Of a stretch of 64,000 bases of DNA, positions 17,580 to 25,486 are shown piece after piece (the stretch's first letter is position 1; every line of letters begins with the position of its first letter). A program made the translations under genes and the position numbers. The notes under the pieces are model-generated. The model was not told the origin of the DNA. It ran no database searches and was given only the letters and a program-made list of their open reading frames with translations. Origin of the DNA: Amycolatopsis acididurans (GTDB lineage Bacteria; Actinomycetota; Actinomycetes; Mycobacteriales; Pseudonocardiaceae); assembly GCF_012328925.1 (NCBI RefSeq), contig NZ_JAAXLS010000026.1, positions 23,731 to 87,730 on the forward strand, read 5' to 3'.

Positions 17580-19024
17580 GACGCCACCGGTGCGTTGTAG
17601 ATCGACTTGAGCGTGTAGTACGCCGCCAGTCCTTCCGGCCCGAGCTCCCGGCCGAGTCCGCTGGCCTTGCGGCCGCCGAACGGCGCTTCCATGCTCAGGT
17701 CGTAGCCGTTGATCCCGATGGTGCCGGTCTCCACCCGCCGCGCGACCCGCATGCCGCGCTCAGGATCGGCCGTGAAGACCGAGCCGCCCAGTCCGTACTC
17801 GGAATCGTTGGCGATCTCGACGGCCTCGTCCTCGTCGCGGTACGGGATCACCACCAGTACCGGTCCGAAGATCTCCTCCTGGGCGATCTTCATCCGGTTG
17901 TGCACGCCACGGAAAACCGTGGGCGCGTAGTAGAACCCACGGGACGGAGCCGAGGGCCGGGCGCCGCCCAGCACGATTTCGGCCCCCTCGCGGTTGCCGA
18001 TCTCGACATACTTCTCGACCCGGTCCCGCTGGCGCGCGCTGACGAGCGGGCCGAAGTCGGTGTTCCGGTCGGACGGATCGCCCATGCGGGCGCTGCGCAT
18101 GCCGCCGACGACGGCGTCGACCACCGAGTCGTAGCGGCTTTCGGGCGCGAGAATCCTGGTGCAGGAGTAGCACACCTGGCCGGAGTTCGGGGCGCACAAC
18201 CGCGTGACCTGACCGGTGAAGGCGTCGAGGTCGGCGTCCTCCAGCAGGATCGCCGCGCTCTTGCCACCCAGCTCCAGCGTCACCGGCTTGAGCGCGCTGC
18301 CGCACGCGGCCGCGATCTCACGTCCCGCCGCCGACGAGCCGGTGAAGGCCACTTTGGACACCAGCGGATGTTCCACGAGGGCCATCCCGGTGTCGCGGCC
18401 GCCGGTGACCACGTTGAGCACACCGGGCGGGAAACCGGCTTCCAGCATCGCTTCGGCCAGCCAGTGGGCGTCGAGGCTCGTCTCGGGCGCGGGCTTGAGC
18501 ACGGCGGTGCAGCCCGCCGCCAGTGCCGGCGCGAGCTTCCACGCGACCAGGATCTGCGGCCCGTTCCACGGCGCGATGATCCCGACCACGCCGACCGGCT
18601 CGCGGCGCACGACCGCGTGTGCCGCCTGCCCGGGTCGGCTGTCCTCTTCGGACGTTCCGTCGACCAGATCGGCGTAGTACCGGTACGCCGCGGCGGCACC
18701 GTAGGCGTTGCCCCAGCGCGTCATCTTCACCGGCATGCCGTTCTGGCGGGTGATCAGCGCGGCCAGCTCCCCGGCACGGGACTCGATGATCTCGGCGAGC
18801 CGGCGCAGCAACGCGGCGCGGTCGACCGGCCCGAGCTTGCGCCACCGGTCCGCGCGGAACGTCGCCGAGGCCGAACGCACGGCCGCGTCCACATCGGCCG
18901 CGGTGGCGACCGGGACCGACCCGATCACCTCTTCGGTGGCCGGGTTGACGAGCGTGATCCGCTCGTCGCCCGCACCCGCCAGCGGGCGGCCGTCGACCAG
19001 CAGATGGTCGAGGACGGTGGTCAT
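17576..19024 (-). CDS. Aldehyde dehydrogenase
   Basis: This NAD(P)-dependent aldehyde dehydrogenase has 482 residues, the catalytic Cys285 in SGQVCYSC, the general base Glu251 in LELGGKS and PWNGP at the cofactor site near 152. The ATG follows a GGAGAA site. With the mycofactocin-type SDR just downstream it would convert an alcohol to a carboxylic acid, which the ligase genes on either side could then activate. It resembles the enzymes at 44962-46413 and 62349-63788 most closely. Confidence 0.9.
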   Translation of the reverse strand: MTTVLDHLLVDGRPLAGAGDERITLVNPATEEVIGSVPVATAADVDAAVRSASATFRADRWRKLGPVDRAALLRRLAEIIESRAGELAALITRQNGMPVKMTRWGNAYGAAAAYRYYADLVDGTSEEDSRPGQAAHAVVRREPVGVVGIIAPWNGPQILVAWKLAPALAAGCTAVLKPAPETSLDAHWLAEAMLEAGFPPGVLNVVTGGRDTGMALVEHPLVSKVAFTGSSAAGREIAAACGSALKPVTLELGGKSAAILLEDADLDAFTGQVTRLCAPNSGQVCYSCTRILAPESRYDSVVDAVVGGMRSARMGDPSDRNTDFGPLVSARQRDRVEKYVEIGNREGAEIVLGGARPSAPSRGFYYAPTVFRGVHNRMKIAQEEIFGPVLVVIPYRDEDEAVEIANDSEYGLGGSVFTADPERGMRVARRVETGTIGINGYDLSMEAPFGGRKASGLGRELGPEGLAAYYTLKSIYNAPVAS

Positions 19025-19034
19025 GAGTTCTCCT

Positions 19035-19343
19035 TCAGTCCGAGGACGGGAGCGATTTGGCTTGCTTGAGCTCCAGCAGCGCCCCGTTCGCGCGCAGAGT
19101 CCCGTCGCCGGGTTTGGTGCACAGCAGTTCCAGGCCCAGCTCGGGGTGGATGTAGCGCTTGCCCATGAGCGTGGCGCGCTCGCGGTCCACCTCCGCGGCG
19201 CCGACCTCCGGCGGGGTCTGGCCCAGTGCGTACATCGGCGCGCCACCACACGTGATGGTCACGTCCTGTGCGGGCGGGCGGACCACGATGACCTGCGTGT
19301 CGCACACCGCACTCGCGAGCCGGACACCGACCTTGATCGTCAT
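19035..19343 (-). CDS. Small conserved-looking protein of unknown function
   Basis: The 102-residue protein starts at an ATG overlapping the acyl-CoA synthetase stop by 4 bp and ends 10 bp before the next aldehyde dehydrogenase gene, so it is a real member of the operon. It has three Cys (in VCDTQ, TCGGAPM and LLCTKPG), no signal peptide and a compact N-terminal part (IKVGVRLASAVCDTQVIVVR). I do not recognise the family. The spaced cysteines could hold a metal, or it could be a small accessory protein of the ligase or dehydrogenase. Confidence 0.75.
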   Translation of the reverse strand: MTIKVGVRLASAVCDTQVIVVRPPAQDVTITCGGAPMYALGQTPPEVGAAEVDRERATLMGKRYIHPELGLELLCTKPGDGTLRANGALLELKQAKSLPSSD

Positions 19344-20971
19344 GACTTGTCGTCTCCTTCCTGGGCACGCGCCCTGGCCCAGCCGTAGTCGGGCTTGCCG
19401 TTGTCGAACCGGCGGACGCGCTCGACGCGCAGGAACGCCTTGGGCACCTTGTAGCCGGCGAGCTTGTCCGCGACGGCGGTCTTGAGCTCGTCGTCGGTCA
19501 GCGCGGTGACCACCAGCGCGACGACCTCGGAACCCCACCGCTCGCTGGGACGCCCCAGCACCAGCGCGTCGCCGACACCGGGCAGCGCCAGCAGAACGGA
19601 CTCGACCTCCTCGGCGTACACCTTCTCGCCACCGGTGTTGATCACCGTCGAATCGCGGCCGAGGAACCGCACACGCCCATCCGCGCCGATCTCGGCCCGG
19701 TCGCCCGACACCGCGAGATACCGGCCGTCGATCGTGCGGAACGTGGCCCGCGTACGGTCCGGGTCCCCGAGGTACCCGCGTGGCAGGAAGCCGCCGTTGG
19801 CCAGCAGTCCCCGGCCGGGCAGCGAGGCGTCCCGCAGCACGCCGGTCTCCTCGTCGAGGAGACACGTGCTCGGCCCGGCGGTGAATCCGCCGTCATCGCC
19901 GCGCGTCTGGTTGGCCTGCGGACCGGTTTCCGAGGAGCCGAGCGCGTTGATGACCTGGGCCTTCGGGAAGTGTTCGGTGAACCCGGCCCAGGAGCGTTCG
20001 GACAGCACCGCGCCGCTGGAGAACACGAACCGCAGATGCCCGGGTGGTTCCGTGGTCGCGGCGACGGCGTCCAGCAACGGCCGGGCGAACACGTCGCCGA
20101 CGATCGCCAGCGACGACACCCGTTCCCTGCGCAGGGTGCGCACCATCTCGGCGGCGTCGAAGTGGACCGGGTTGTCGCCGAGCACCACCGTGCCGCCACT
20201 GGACCAGGCGTTGAACGCGTACCACAGCGCGGTGCCGTGCATGAGCGGTGGCGCGGGCAGCACCCGCAGCCATTCCCGGCGCGGGGCGCCTTCGACGGCT
20301 TGCGCGATCGAGCGCACGCGAATGCCGCACGGGCCGGGGATCGCGTCCTTCTGCCGCCAGATGACGCCCTTGGGCATGCCCGTGGTGCCGCCGGTGTAGA
20401 GCACATGCACGTCGTCGCCGGAAGGCACCCGCTCGACCGGCGGGGCGCTCGCCCCGGCGATCACCTGCTCGTAGTCGACGGAACCGGCGACCGGCCGCTC
20501 TCCCGAATCGTCGCCGACGCAGACCAGCAGCGGCGCCGCGGGCAGTTCGGCCAGCGCCTCACGCAGAACCGGCGCGAACTCCTGCTGGTACACCAGAACC
20601 GCGGGCGCGGCGTCGATGAGCAGGTAGGCCAGTTCGGCCGCCTTGTACCGGTAGTTGACGTTGAACGGGGCGCACCGGGCGCGGTAGCTGCCGAGAATGG
20701 CTTCCAGGAACTCCGGGCGGTTGCGCACGTAGACGCCGACCAGGTCGTTGGGCGACTCCCACGGGTGGTGCTCGCCGGGGCGCCGGCCCTGCGTGTGCGC
20801 GGTCAGCCACCACCCGAGCGCGACGGTCCGTTCGCGGGTCTGCGCCCACGTCTGCCGGTGCCCGTTCTGCACGAGGCATTCACGATCGCCGACGACCTCC
20901 GCGATCGCGTCCCACAGCGCCAGGTAGCCGAACGTGCCGATCTCCTCGTGCGCGTCGAGCGTCGCCGTCAT
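19340..20971 (-). CDS. Acyl-CoA synthetase, FadD3/FadD19-like
   Basis: The 543-residue AMP-forming ligase has the P-loop YTGGTTGMPKGVIW near 190, GSSETGPQ near 345, STVINTGGEKVYAEEVE near 440 and the C-terminal lysine in NGKPDYGWAR. The TGGTTGMPKGV-W signature and C-terminus resemble steroid-acid ligases of mycobacteria and rhodococci (FadD19/FadD3/FadD17 group). That relation is from recall of the family, not from a search. It is likely the main activating enzyme of the operon and is coupled to the thiolase-like gene upstream (4-bp overlap). Confidence 0.88.
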   Translation of the reverse strand: MTATLDAHEEIGTFGYLALWDAIAEVVGDRECLVQNGHRQTWAQTRERTVALGWWLTAHTQGRRPGEHHPWESPNDLVGVYVRNRPEFLEAILGSYRARCAPFNVNYRYKAAELAYLLIDAAPAVLVYQQEFAPVLREALAELPAAPLLVCVGDDSGERPVAGSVDYEQVIAGASAPPVERVPSGDDVHVLYTGGTTGMPKGVIWRQKDAIPGPCGIRVRSIAQAVEGAPRREWLRVLPAPPLMHGTALWYAFNAWSSGGTVVLGDNPVHFDAAEMVRTLRRERVSSLAIVGDVFARPLLDAVAATTEPPGHLRFVFSSGAVLSERSWAGFTEHFPKAQVINALGSSETGPQANQTRGDDGGFTAGPSTCLLDEETGVLRDASLPGRGLLANGGFLPRGYLGDPDRTRATFRTIDGRYLAVSGDRAEIGADGRVRFLGRDSTVINTGGEKVYAEEVESVLLALPGVGDALVLGRPSERWGSEVVALVVTALTDDELKTAVADKLAGYKVPKAFLRVERVRRFDNGKPDYGWARARAQEGDDKS

Positions 20972-22455
20972 GCCGCTCCTTCCAGTGCGAACGTGCGGCG
21001 GCCGTCGCTCTCGGTGATGCGCCCGGTCCTGCCGATCGGTTCCCTGTCCTGGGAAACCAGTTCGCCGAGCGTGTAGGTGTCCTTTTTGGATACCCGCACA
21101 CCGGTACGCCCGCCGCCAGGAAGGCTCGCCACCACGTAGCCGCGGGCGGGTTCGGCCTCCCGGTCGTACTCGACGGTGTAGGTCTCGACGACCGCCTCGC
21201 CGATGTAGTGGTCAACGACGCGCACCGTCTGCGGTGTCCCGATGGCCTCCGACGCCACGAATCCCTCCGGCCGGGCACGGCCGGACAGCACCGTCGCCGA
21301 ATGCTTGGTGACGTACTCGCCGTTGGCGTACACCAGGCCGGTGCCACCGGTGCGCCGCAGCTCGCGGGTCACGGCGACCAGAGCGTGCGAGGAGTAGTTG
21401 TTGTGCGCGCCACCGAAGGAGGTCAGGCCACCCGTGGCGGACAATGCCCGGCCGGTCGCCTTGAGGTGGAGGCTGCCCAGCTTGGGCACGACCGGAAAGC
21501 AGCTGTACAGATCGAGGACGTCCACATCGGACATACCTAGGCCGGCACCGTCGAGCGCGCGGTCCAGGGCACCGGCCATCCCGGCCGAAGCGCCGAACGT
21601 CGGCCGCTCCAGCACGTCCTCGCAGTCGCTGCCGGAAGCGGCCGAGAGCACATGGATCCGCTTGGACTCCGGGACACCGAGCCGGTCGGCGGTCTCGGCG
21701 CTCGCGACGAGCAGCGCCGCCGCCTGGTCGACCTTCGCCGTCGCGTTCATCAGCAGCGGATACGGGAAACAGATCATCCGGTTCTTCGGGCCGACCGTCG
21801 CGATCTCCTCGGGCGTCCGCGGCACGGGATTCCACGCCGCCTCGTTCCCTGCGGCCACGGCGCTGAACTCCGAGTACATCCGGGCCGACCAGTCCTGCGC
21901 CTCCGCGAACGACTGGCCCAGCTCGTATCGCAGCCGGTTCTCGAACAGCGGGTAGATCCGGATGGGCCCGACCAGGCCCAGATCCCACATGCGCTCGGTG
22001 CCGCCGACCGCGCGGTCGAACTTCCCCGGCCCGCCGGGGTCACGCGACCACGGGATCTCGGCGTCGGCCCGCTGGAACATCTCCAGCGACGACTGCGCCT
22101 CACCGCCGCACAGCAGTGCCAGTTCGGCCTCGCCCTCGGCGATCCGGCCCGCGATGTGCTGAAGCATCGCGACCGGCTGGTGACCGCCCGCACCCGAGGT
22201 GACACACCGGGCGTCGGTGGCACCCAGCCGCTCGGCCACCACGCACGCGTCGTCGGCGTAGGACCAGGACACGATCTGCACCGCGGCGACGAGGTCCACA
22301 CCGGACAGTTCCGCCGCGCCGACACCGGCGTCCTCCGCGCTCGCGGCCGCCGCCCGCAGGATCAGCTCCAGCGGTTCGGTCGCCGAATCGAAGTCCCGCT
22401 CACGGTTGTTGCGCAGCTGCCCGGCACCGATGATCACCACATCACGCGGGCTCAT
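20968..22455 (-). CDS. Thiolase-like protein with extra C-terminal domain (TLP1 type)
   Basis: The 495-residue protein has a thiolase fold (about 1-370) plus an added C-terminal domain (about 400-495, VVDHYIGEAVVETYTVEYDR onward) typical of thiolase-like protein type 1. At the usual nucleophile loop it reads CVTSGAGGHQP, with the Cys shifted from the classic position, so true thiolysis is uncertain. It has DLYSCFPV and GGLTSFGGAHNNY, motifs shared with the paralogue at 59132-60625. Role proposals are an acyl-CoA thiolase, a carrier or a carbon-carbon lyase. The start ATG overlaps the crotonase stop. Confidence 0.82.
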   Translation of the reverse strand: MSPRDVVIIGAGQLRNNRERDFDSATEPLELILRAAAASAEDAGVGAAELSGVDLVAAVQIVSWSYADDACVVAERLGATDARCVTSGAGGHQPVAMLQHIAGRIAEGEAELALLCGGEAQSSLEMFQRADAEIPWSRDPGGPGKFDRAVGGTERMWDLGLVGPIRIYPLFENRLRYELGQSFAEAQDWSARMYSEFSAVAAGNEAAWNPVPRTPEEIATVGPKNRMICFPYPLLMNATAKVDQAAALLVASAETADRLGVPESKRIHVLSAASGSDCEDVLERPTFGASAGMAGALDRALDGAGLGMSDVDVLDLYSCFPVVPKLGSLHLKATGRALSATGGLTSFGGAHNNYSSHALVAVTRELRRTGGTGLVYANGEYVTKHSATVLSGRARPEGFVASEAIGTPQTVRVVDHYIGEAVVETYTVEYDREAEPARGYVVASLPGGGRTGVRVSKKDTYTLGELVSQDREPIGRTGRITESDGRRTFALEGAA

Positions 22456-23222
22456 GAGGCCGTCCATTCCGGCGGGCGCTTGTCGATGAACGCCTGGACG
22501 CCCTCTTTGAAGTCGTTCGTCTTGGCGACCTTGCGGGTCGCCTCGTTCGAGATCTGCCACGCCTCGCTGTCCGGTAGCGAGGTGGCGTTGAGAACGACGT
22601 CACGGGAGTACTGCACGGCCAGCGGGGCGTTGACGGTGATCCGCTCGGCGAGCTTCCTCGCGGTCGCGACGGCCTGGCCCGGTTCGCACAACTCGTTGAC
22701 AAGGCCCACTTCGTACGCCCTCGTCGCCGGGTACGCCTCACCGGTGAGCGCCCATTCCATCGCGATGGTGATCGGGATCTTGCGGCCCAGCCGGAAGAGC
22801 CCGCCACCACCCGCGACGAGGCAGCGCTTCACCTCCGGCAGCCCGAAGGTCGCCTTCGTCGAGGCCACGACCAGATCGCAGGCCAGCACGATCTCGGTGC
22901 CGCCGGCGAGCGCGTGCCCGTCGACGGCGGCGATCAGCGGCTTGACCCGCTCGCGGCGGATCAGGCCGGCGAATCCGCCCTTCCTGGTCCGCATCTCGCG
23001 GTCCTTGCCCGCGTTGACGACCTTGAGGTCGGCGCCCGCCGAGAAGACCGGCGGGGTGCCGGTCAGGATCGACACCCAGATGTCGTCGTCGGCTTCGATC
23101 GCATCGAGTGCCTCCTCGATGCCGGTGGCCACTTCGCCGTTGACGGCGTTGCGTGCCTCCGGACGATCGATGGTGATCACCGCGACGTGGGTCGCCGGAT
23201 CGGCCTCGAACAGCACTCCCAT
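22452..23222 (-). CDS. Enoyl-CoA hydratase (crotonase family)
   Basis: The 256-residue crotonase retains both catalytic glutamates expected for hydration: GGTEIVLACD and GLPEV near residues 110-135, with oxyanion segments FSAGADLK and GHALAGG. It should add water to the enoyl-CoA made by the acyl-CoA dehydrogenases, giving the beta-hydroxyacyl-CoA that the Ltp/DUF35 pair could cleave. No MaoC-type hydratase is seen in this operon, so this is the best hydratase candidate. It is close to 56207-57007 in sequence. Confidence 0.88.
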   Translation of the reverse strand: MGVLFEADPATHVAVITIDRPEARNAVNGEVATGIEEALDAIEADDDIWVSILTGTPPVFSAGADLKVVNAGKDREMRTRKGGFAGLIRRERVKPLIAAVDGHALAGGTEIVLACDLVVASTKATFGLPEVKRCLVAGGGGLFRLGRKIPITIAMEWALTGEAYPATRAYEVGLVNELCEPGQAVATARKLAERITVNAPLAVQYSRDVVLNATSLPDSEAWQISNEATRKVAKTNDFKEGVQAFIDKRPPEWTAS

Positions 23223-23246
23223 GACGTGCTTACCTTTCTGACGGAA

Positions 23247-24485
23247 TCAGGCGTTCTCGCGCGGACCGGGCTCGAAGGCGAGTTCGACGTTCTCCACGCC
23301 CCACGTCAGCCCGAGGTGCTCCTTGACCTCCACGCCGTCGGCGAGGCGGAAGCTCGGGATCCGCCGGTGCAGTTCCTCGAACGCGATCCGCAGCTCGAGC
23401 TTGGCCAGGTGCACGCCCACGCACCGGTGCGCGCCGAGACCGAACGTCAGGTGCGGCTTGGCCGGCCGGTCGAACTTGACCTCGTCCGGGTCCTCGAAGT
23501 ACTTCGGGTCGCGGTTGGCCGCACCGAGCGGGCAGTGCACCCGCTCGCCCTTCGGCAGGTCCAGGTCACCGACCTTGGCCGTCTCGGCGTCGACGTTGCG
23601 CGTCGGCACCGCGGGCGAGGACCAGCGCAGCAGCTCCTCGATCGCGGGCGCGAGCACCTCCGGCGAGGAGAACATCTCCGCCCACTTGTCCTGGTTGCGG
23701 GCCAGGTAGGCCATGCTCTGGCCGAGCACGCTCTGCACCGTGTCCAGACCGGCCAGCATCATCACCAGGAACAGGTCGAACAGATCGTCCAGCGGGATCG
23801 GCTCACCGTCGATCTCGGCTTCGAGCAACTGGCTGGTGATGTCGTCGGTGCGGTTCTGTTTGCGTTTCTCGATCAGTTCCATCACGTAGCCGTGCACGCC
23901 GGCGCTCGCCTCGGCGCGGGCCTTGTCGGTCTCCTCCTGCGGCGCACCGGGAATGCCGTGCAGGAACACATCCACCCACTTGGTGAGCTTCGGCGCGTCC
24001 TGCAGCGGCCAGCCCATCAGCGCGAGGAACGTGGTTCCCGGGTAGGGGAAGGCGAAGTCGGGGTCGAAATCGCAGTGCCCCTTCTCGATGAACTTGTCGA
24101 TCAGGTCGTTCGCGACCTTGCGGATCTGCGGCTCCAGCTTCGCGACCGCGTCCGGCGAGAAGAACGGGTCGAGGATCTGACGGTACTGCCGGTGCAGCGA
24201 GCCGTCGATCTCCAGCGGGATCATCCGCTTCTGCCCGAACGCCTGCGAACCGTCGGGCATGTTCGGGAAGCTGATGAACCCCCGGTTGTTGCGGCGCAGC
24301 ACGTTGCTCATGTCGTCGTAGGAGGACAGCACCCAGAATCCGCCGTCGGCGGAGAAGCTCACCGGGCATTTCTCGCGCCGGTCGGCCAGGTCGGTGAGGT
24401 GCTCGGCGATGGTGGTCTGCGCGTACACGTCGTAGTCGCGGCGGCGCTGCTCGCGCAACGCCTCGATCGAGGTTGTCTGGTCCAT
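23247..24485 (-). CDS. Cytochrome P450 (no. 2)
   Basis: The 412-residue P450 has the haem loop FGLGAHRCVG with Cys355, ExxR at 284-287 and the I-helix AGLDTV at 245-250 with the usual acid-alcohol-type pair (Asp248, Thr249). It has no membrane anchor. It lies third in the long operon, after an aldehyde dehydrogenase and an SDR, so it may make the alcohol those enzymes oxidise. Redox partners are probably the FprB proteins or the ferredoxin at 48232. P450 no. 3 is a paralogue. Confidence 0.9.
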   Translation of the reverse strand: MDQTTSIEALREQRRRDYDVYAQTTIAEHLTDLADRREKCPVSFSADGGFWVLSSYDDMSNVLRRNNRGFISFPNMPDGSQAFGQKRMIPLEIDGSLHRQYRQILDPFFSPDAVAKLEPQIRKVANDLIDKFIEKGHCDFDPDFAFPYPGTTFLALMGWPLQDAPKLTKWVDVFLHGIPGAPQEETDKARAEASAGVHGYVMELIEKRKQNRTDDITSQLLEAEIDGEPIPLDDLFDLFLVMMLAGLDTVQSVLGQSMAYLARNQDKWAEMFSSPEVLAPAIEELLRWSSPAVPTRNVDAETAKVGDLDLPKGERVHCPLGAANRDPKYFEDPDEVKFDRPAKPHLTFGLGAHRCVGVHLAKLELRIAFEELHRRIPSFRLADGVEVKEHLGLTWGVENVELAFEPGPRENA

Positions 24486-24490
24486 TGTGG

Positions 24491-25384
24491 TCAGTTCCCT
24501 TCGCCCATGATTCCCTTGGCGGCCTGCTCGGTCATCGTTTCCCGCCAGTTGTCCCCGAACGGGATCGCGACCTGCGCGAGAGTGCCTCCGTCCGTCACCG
24601 GGATGCTGACCCCGGACATGTACATCGACTCGTCGGAGGCCAGGAACAGCGCCGCGTAGGCGTTGTCGAGAATCCGCGGCGGCCGCGGAAGCTTCAGCGG
24701 GATCGGCGAGTGCTCCGGAATCCACTCCGGCGCCATCTCCTCGTGGGACTTGCCGAGAACCGGCGCCTCCGGCGGCAGGATGAAGTTCGCCGACATGCCG
24801 TGCGTCGGGCAGATCGCGTTGATGCGGATGCCGTACTTGCCGATCTCCCACGCCGCGCAGATGCGCACCATCGAGTTGATGCCACCCTTGGCCGCACCGT
24901 ACTGCGGGAACCCGGGATAGCCGACCAGCGAGGCCGCCGAAGACGTGCAGACGATGGAGCCGCCCGCCGGGCCGCCGGGGTTGTTCTTCATCGCGCGCAC
25001 CGCGTGCTTGACCGAGAAGAAGACACCCTTGAGCACGACGTCGTGGGTCTCGTCCCACTCCTGCTCGCTGATGTCCTCGAACGGCGTGAGCCCGAAGCCC
25101 TTGGCGGGGATGCCCGCGTTCGCGAACATCACGTCGAGCCTGCCGTACTGCTCGACCGTCGCGTTGACCGCGGCCTCCACTTCGGACTCCACGGTGACGT
25201 CGGCCTTCACCGCGACGGCCTCACCGCCCGCCTCGGTCACCAGCGCCACGGTCTCCTTCGCGCGGGACTCCTGGACGTCGGTGACGACGACCTTCGCCCC
25301 CTCCTTCGCGAAAAGCTGCGAGGAGACCCGGCCGAGGCCGGACCCCGCACCGGTGATCATCACTACCTTGTTCGCCAGACGCAT
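24491..25384 (-). CDS. Short-chain dehydrogenase/reductase, extended type
   Basis: The 297-residue SDR has TGAGSGLG at 11-18, Asp after strand 2 (TDVQ, NAD preference), ANAG near 89 and the YGAAK active site near 176. After the active site it has a long insert (PTHGMSANFIL...PIPLKLPRPP) that the plus-strand SDR at 47352-48218 shares, so the two are paralogues. It ends 5 bp before the P450 start. It probably oxidises a secondary or primary alcohol in the pathway. Confidence 0.88.
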   Translation of the reverse strand: MRLANKVVMITGAGSGLGRVSSQLFAKEGAKVVVTDVQESRAKETVALVTEAGGEAVAVKADVTVESEVEAAVNATVEQYGRLDVMFANAGIPAKGFGLTPFEDISEQEWDETHDVVLKGVFFSVKHAVRAMKNNPGGPAGGSIVCTSSAASLVGYPGFPQYGAAKGGINSMVRICAAWEIGKYGIRINAICPTHGMSANFILPPEAPVLGKSHEEMAPEWIPEHSPIPLKLPRPPRILDNAYAALFLASDESMYMSGVSIPVTDGGTLAQVAIPFGDNWRETMTEQAAKGIMGEGN

Positions 25385-25386
25385 CG

Positions 25387-25486
25387 TTGCGGTCCTTTCG
25401 GTGTTGATGCGGGGTTCCGCACCCAATCGGTCCTCCTACGCGAGCGCTCCTGCGTCGCACCCGCTTATTGCGGTCCTTTCGGTGTT
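25387..25486 (-). repeat. Duplicated 19-bp leader flanking a 62-bp spacer
   Basis: TTGCGGTCCTTTCGGTGTT occurs at 25387-25405 and, identically, at 25468-25486. On the coding strand it reads AACACCGAAAGGACCGCAA and contains the AAGGA ribosome site of the SDR gene. The first coding-strand copy overlaps the TAA stop of the aldehyde dehydrogenase. The 62-bp spacer has two more GGAG-type stretches. It looks like a tandem or insertion-linked duplication of an intergenic leader. Confidence 0.75.
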
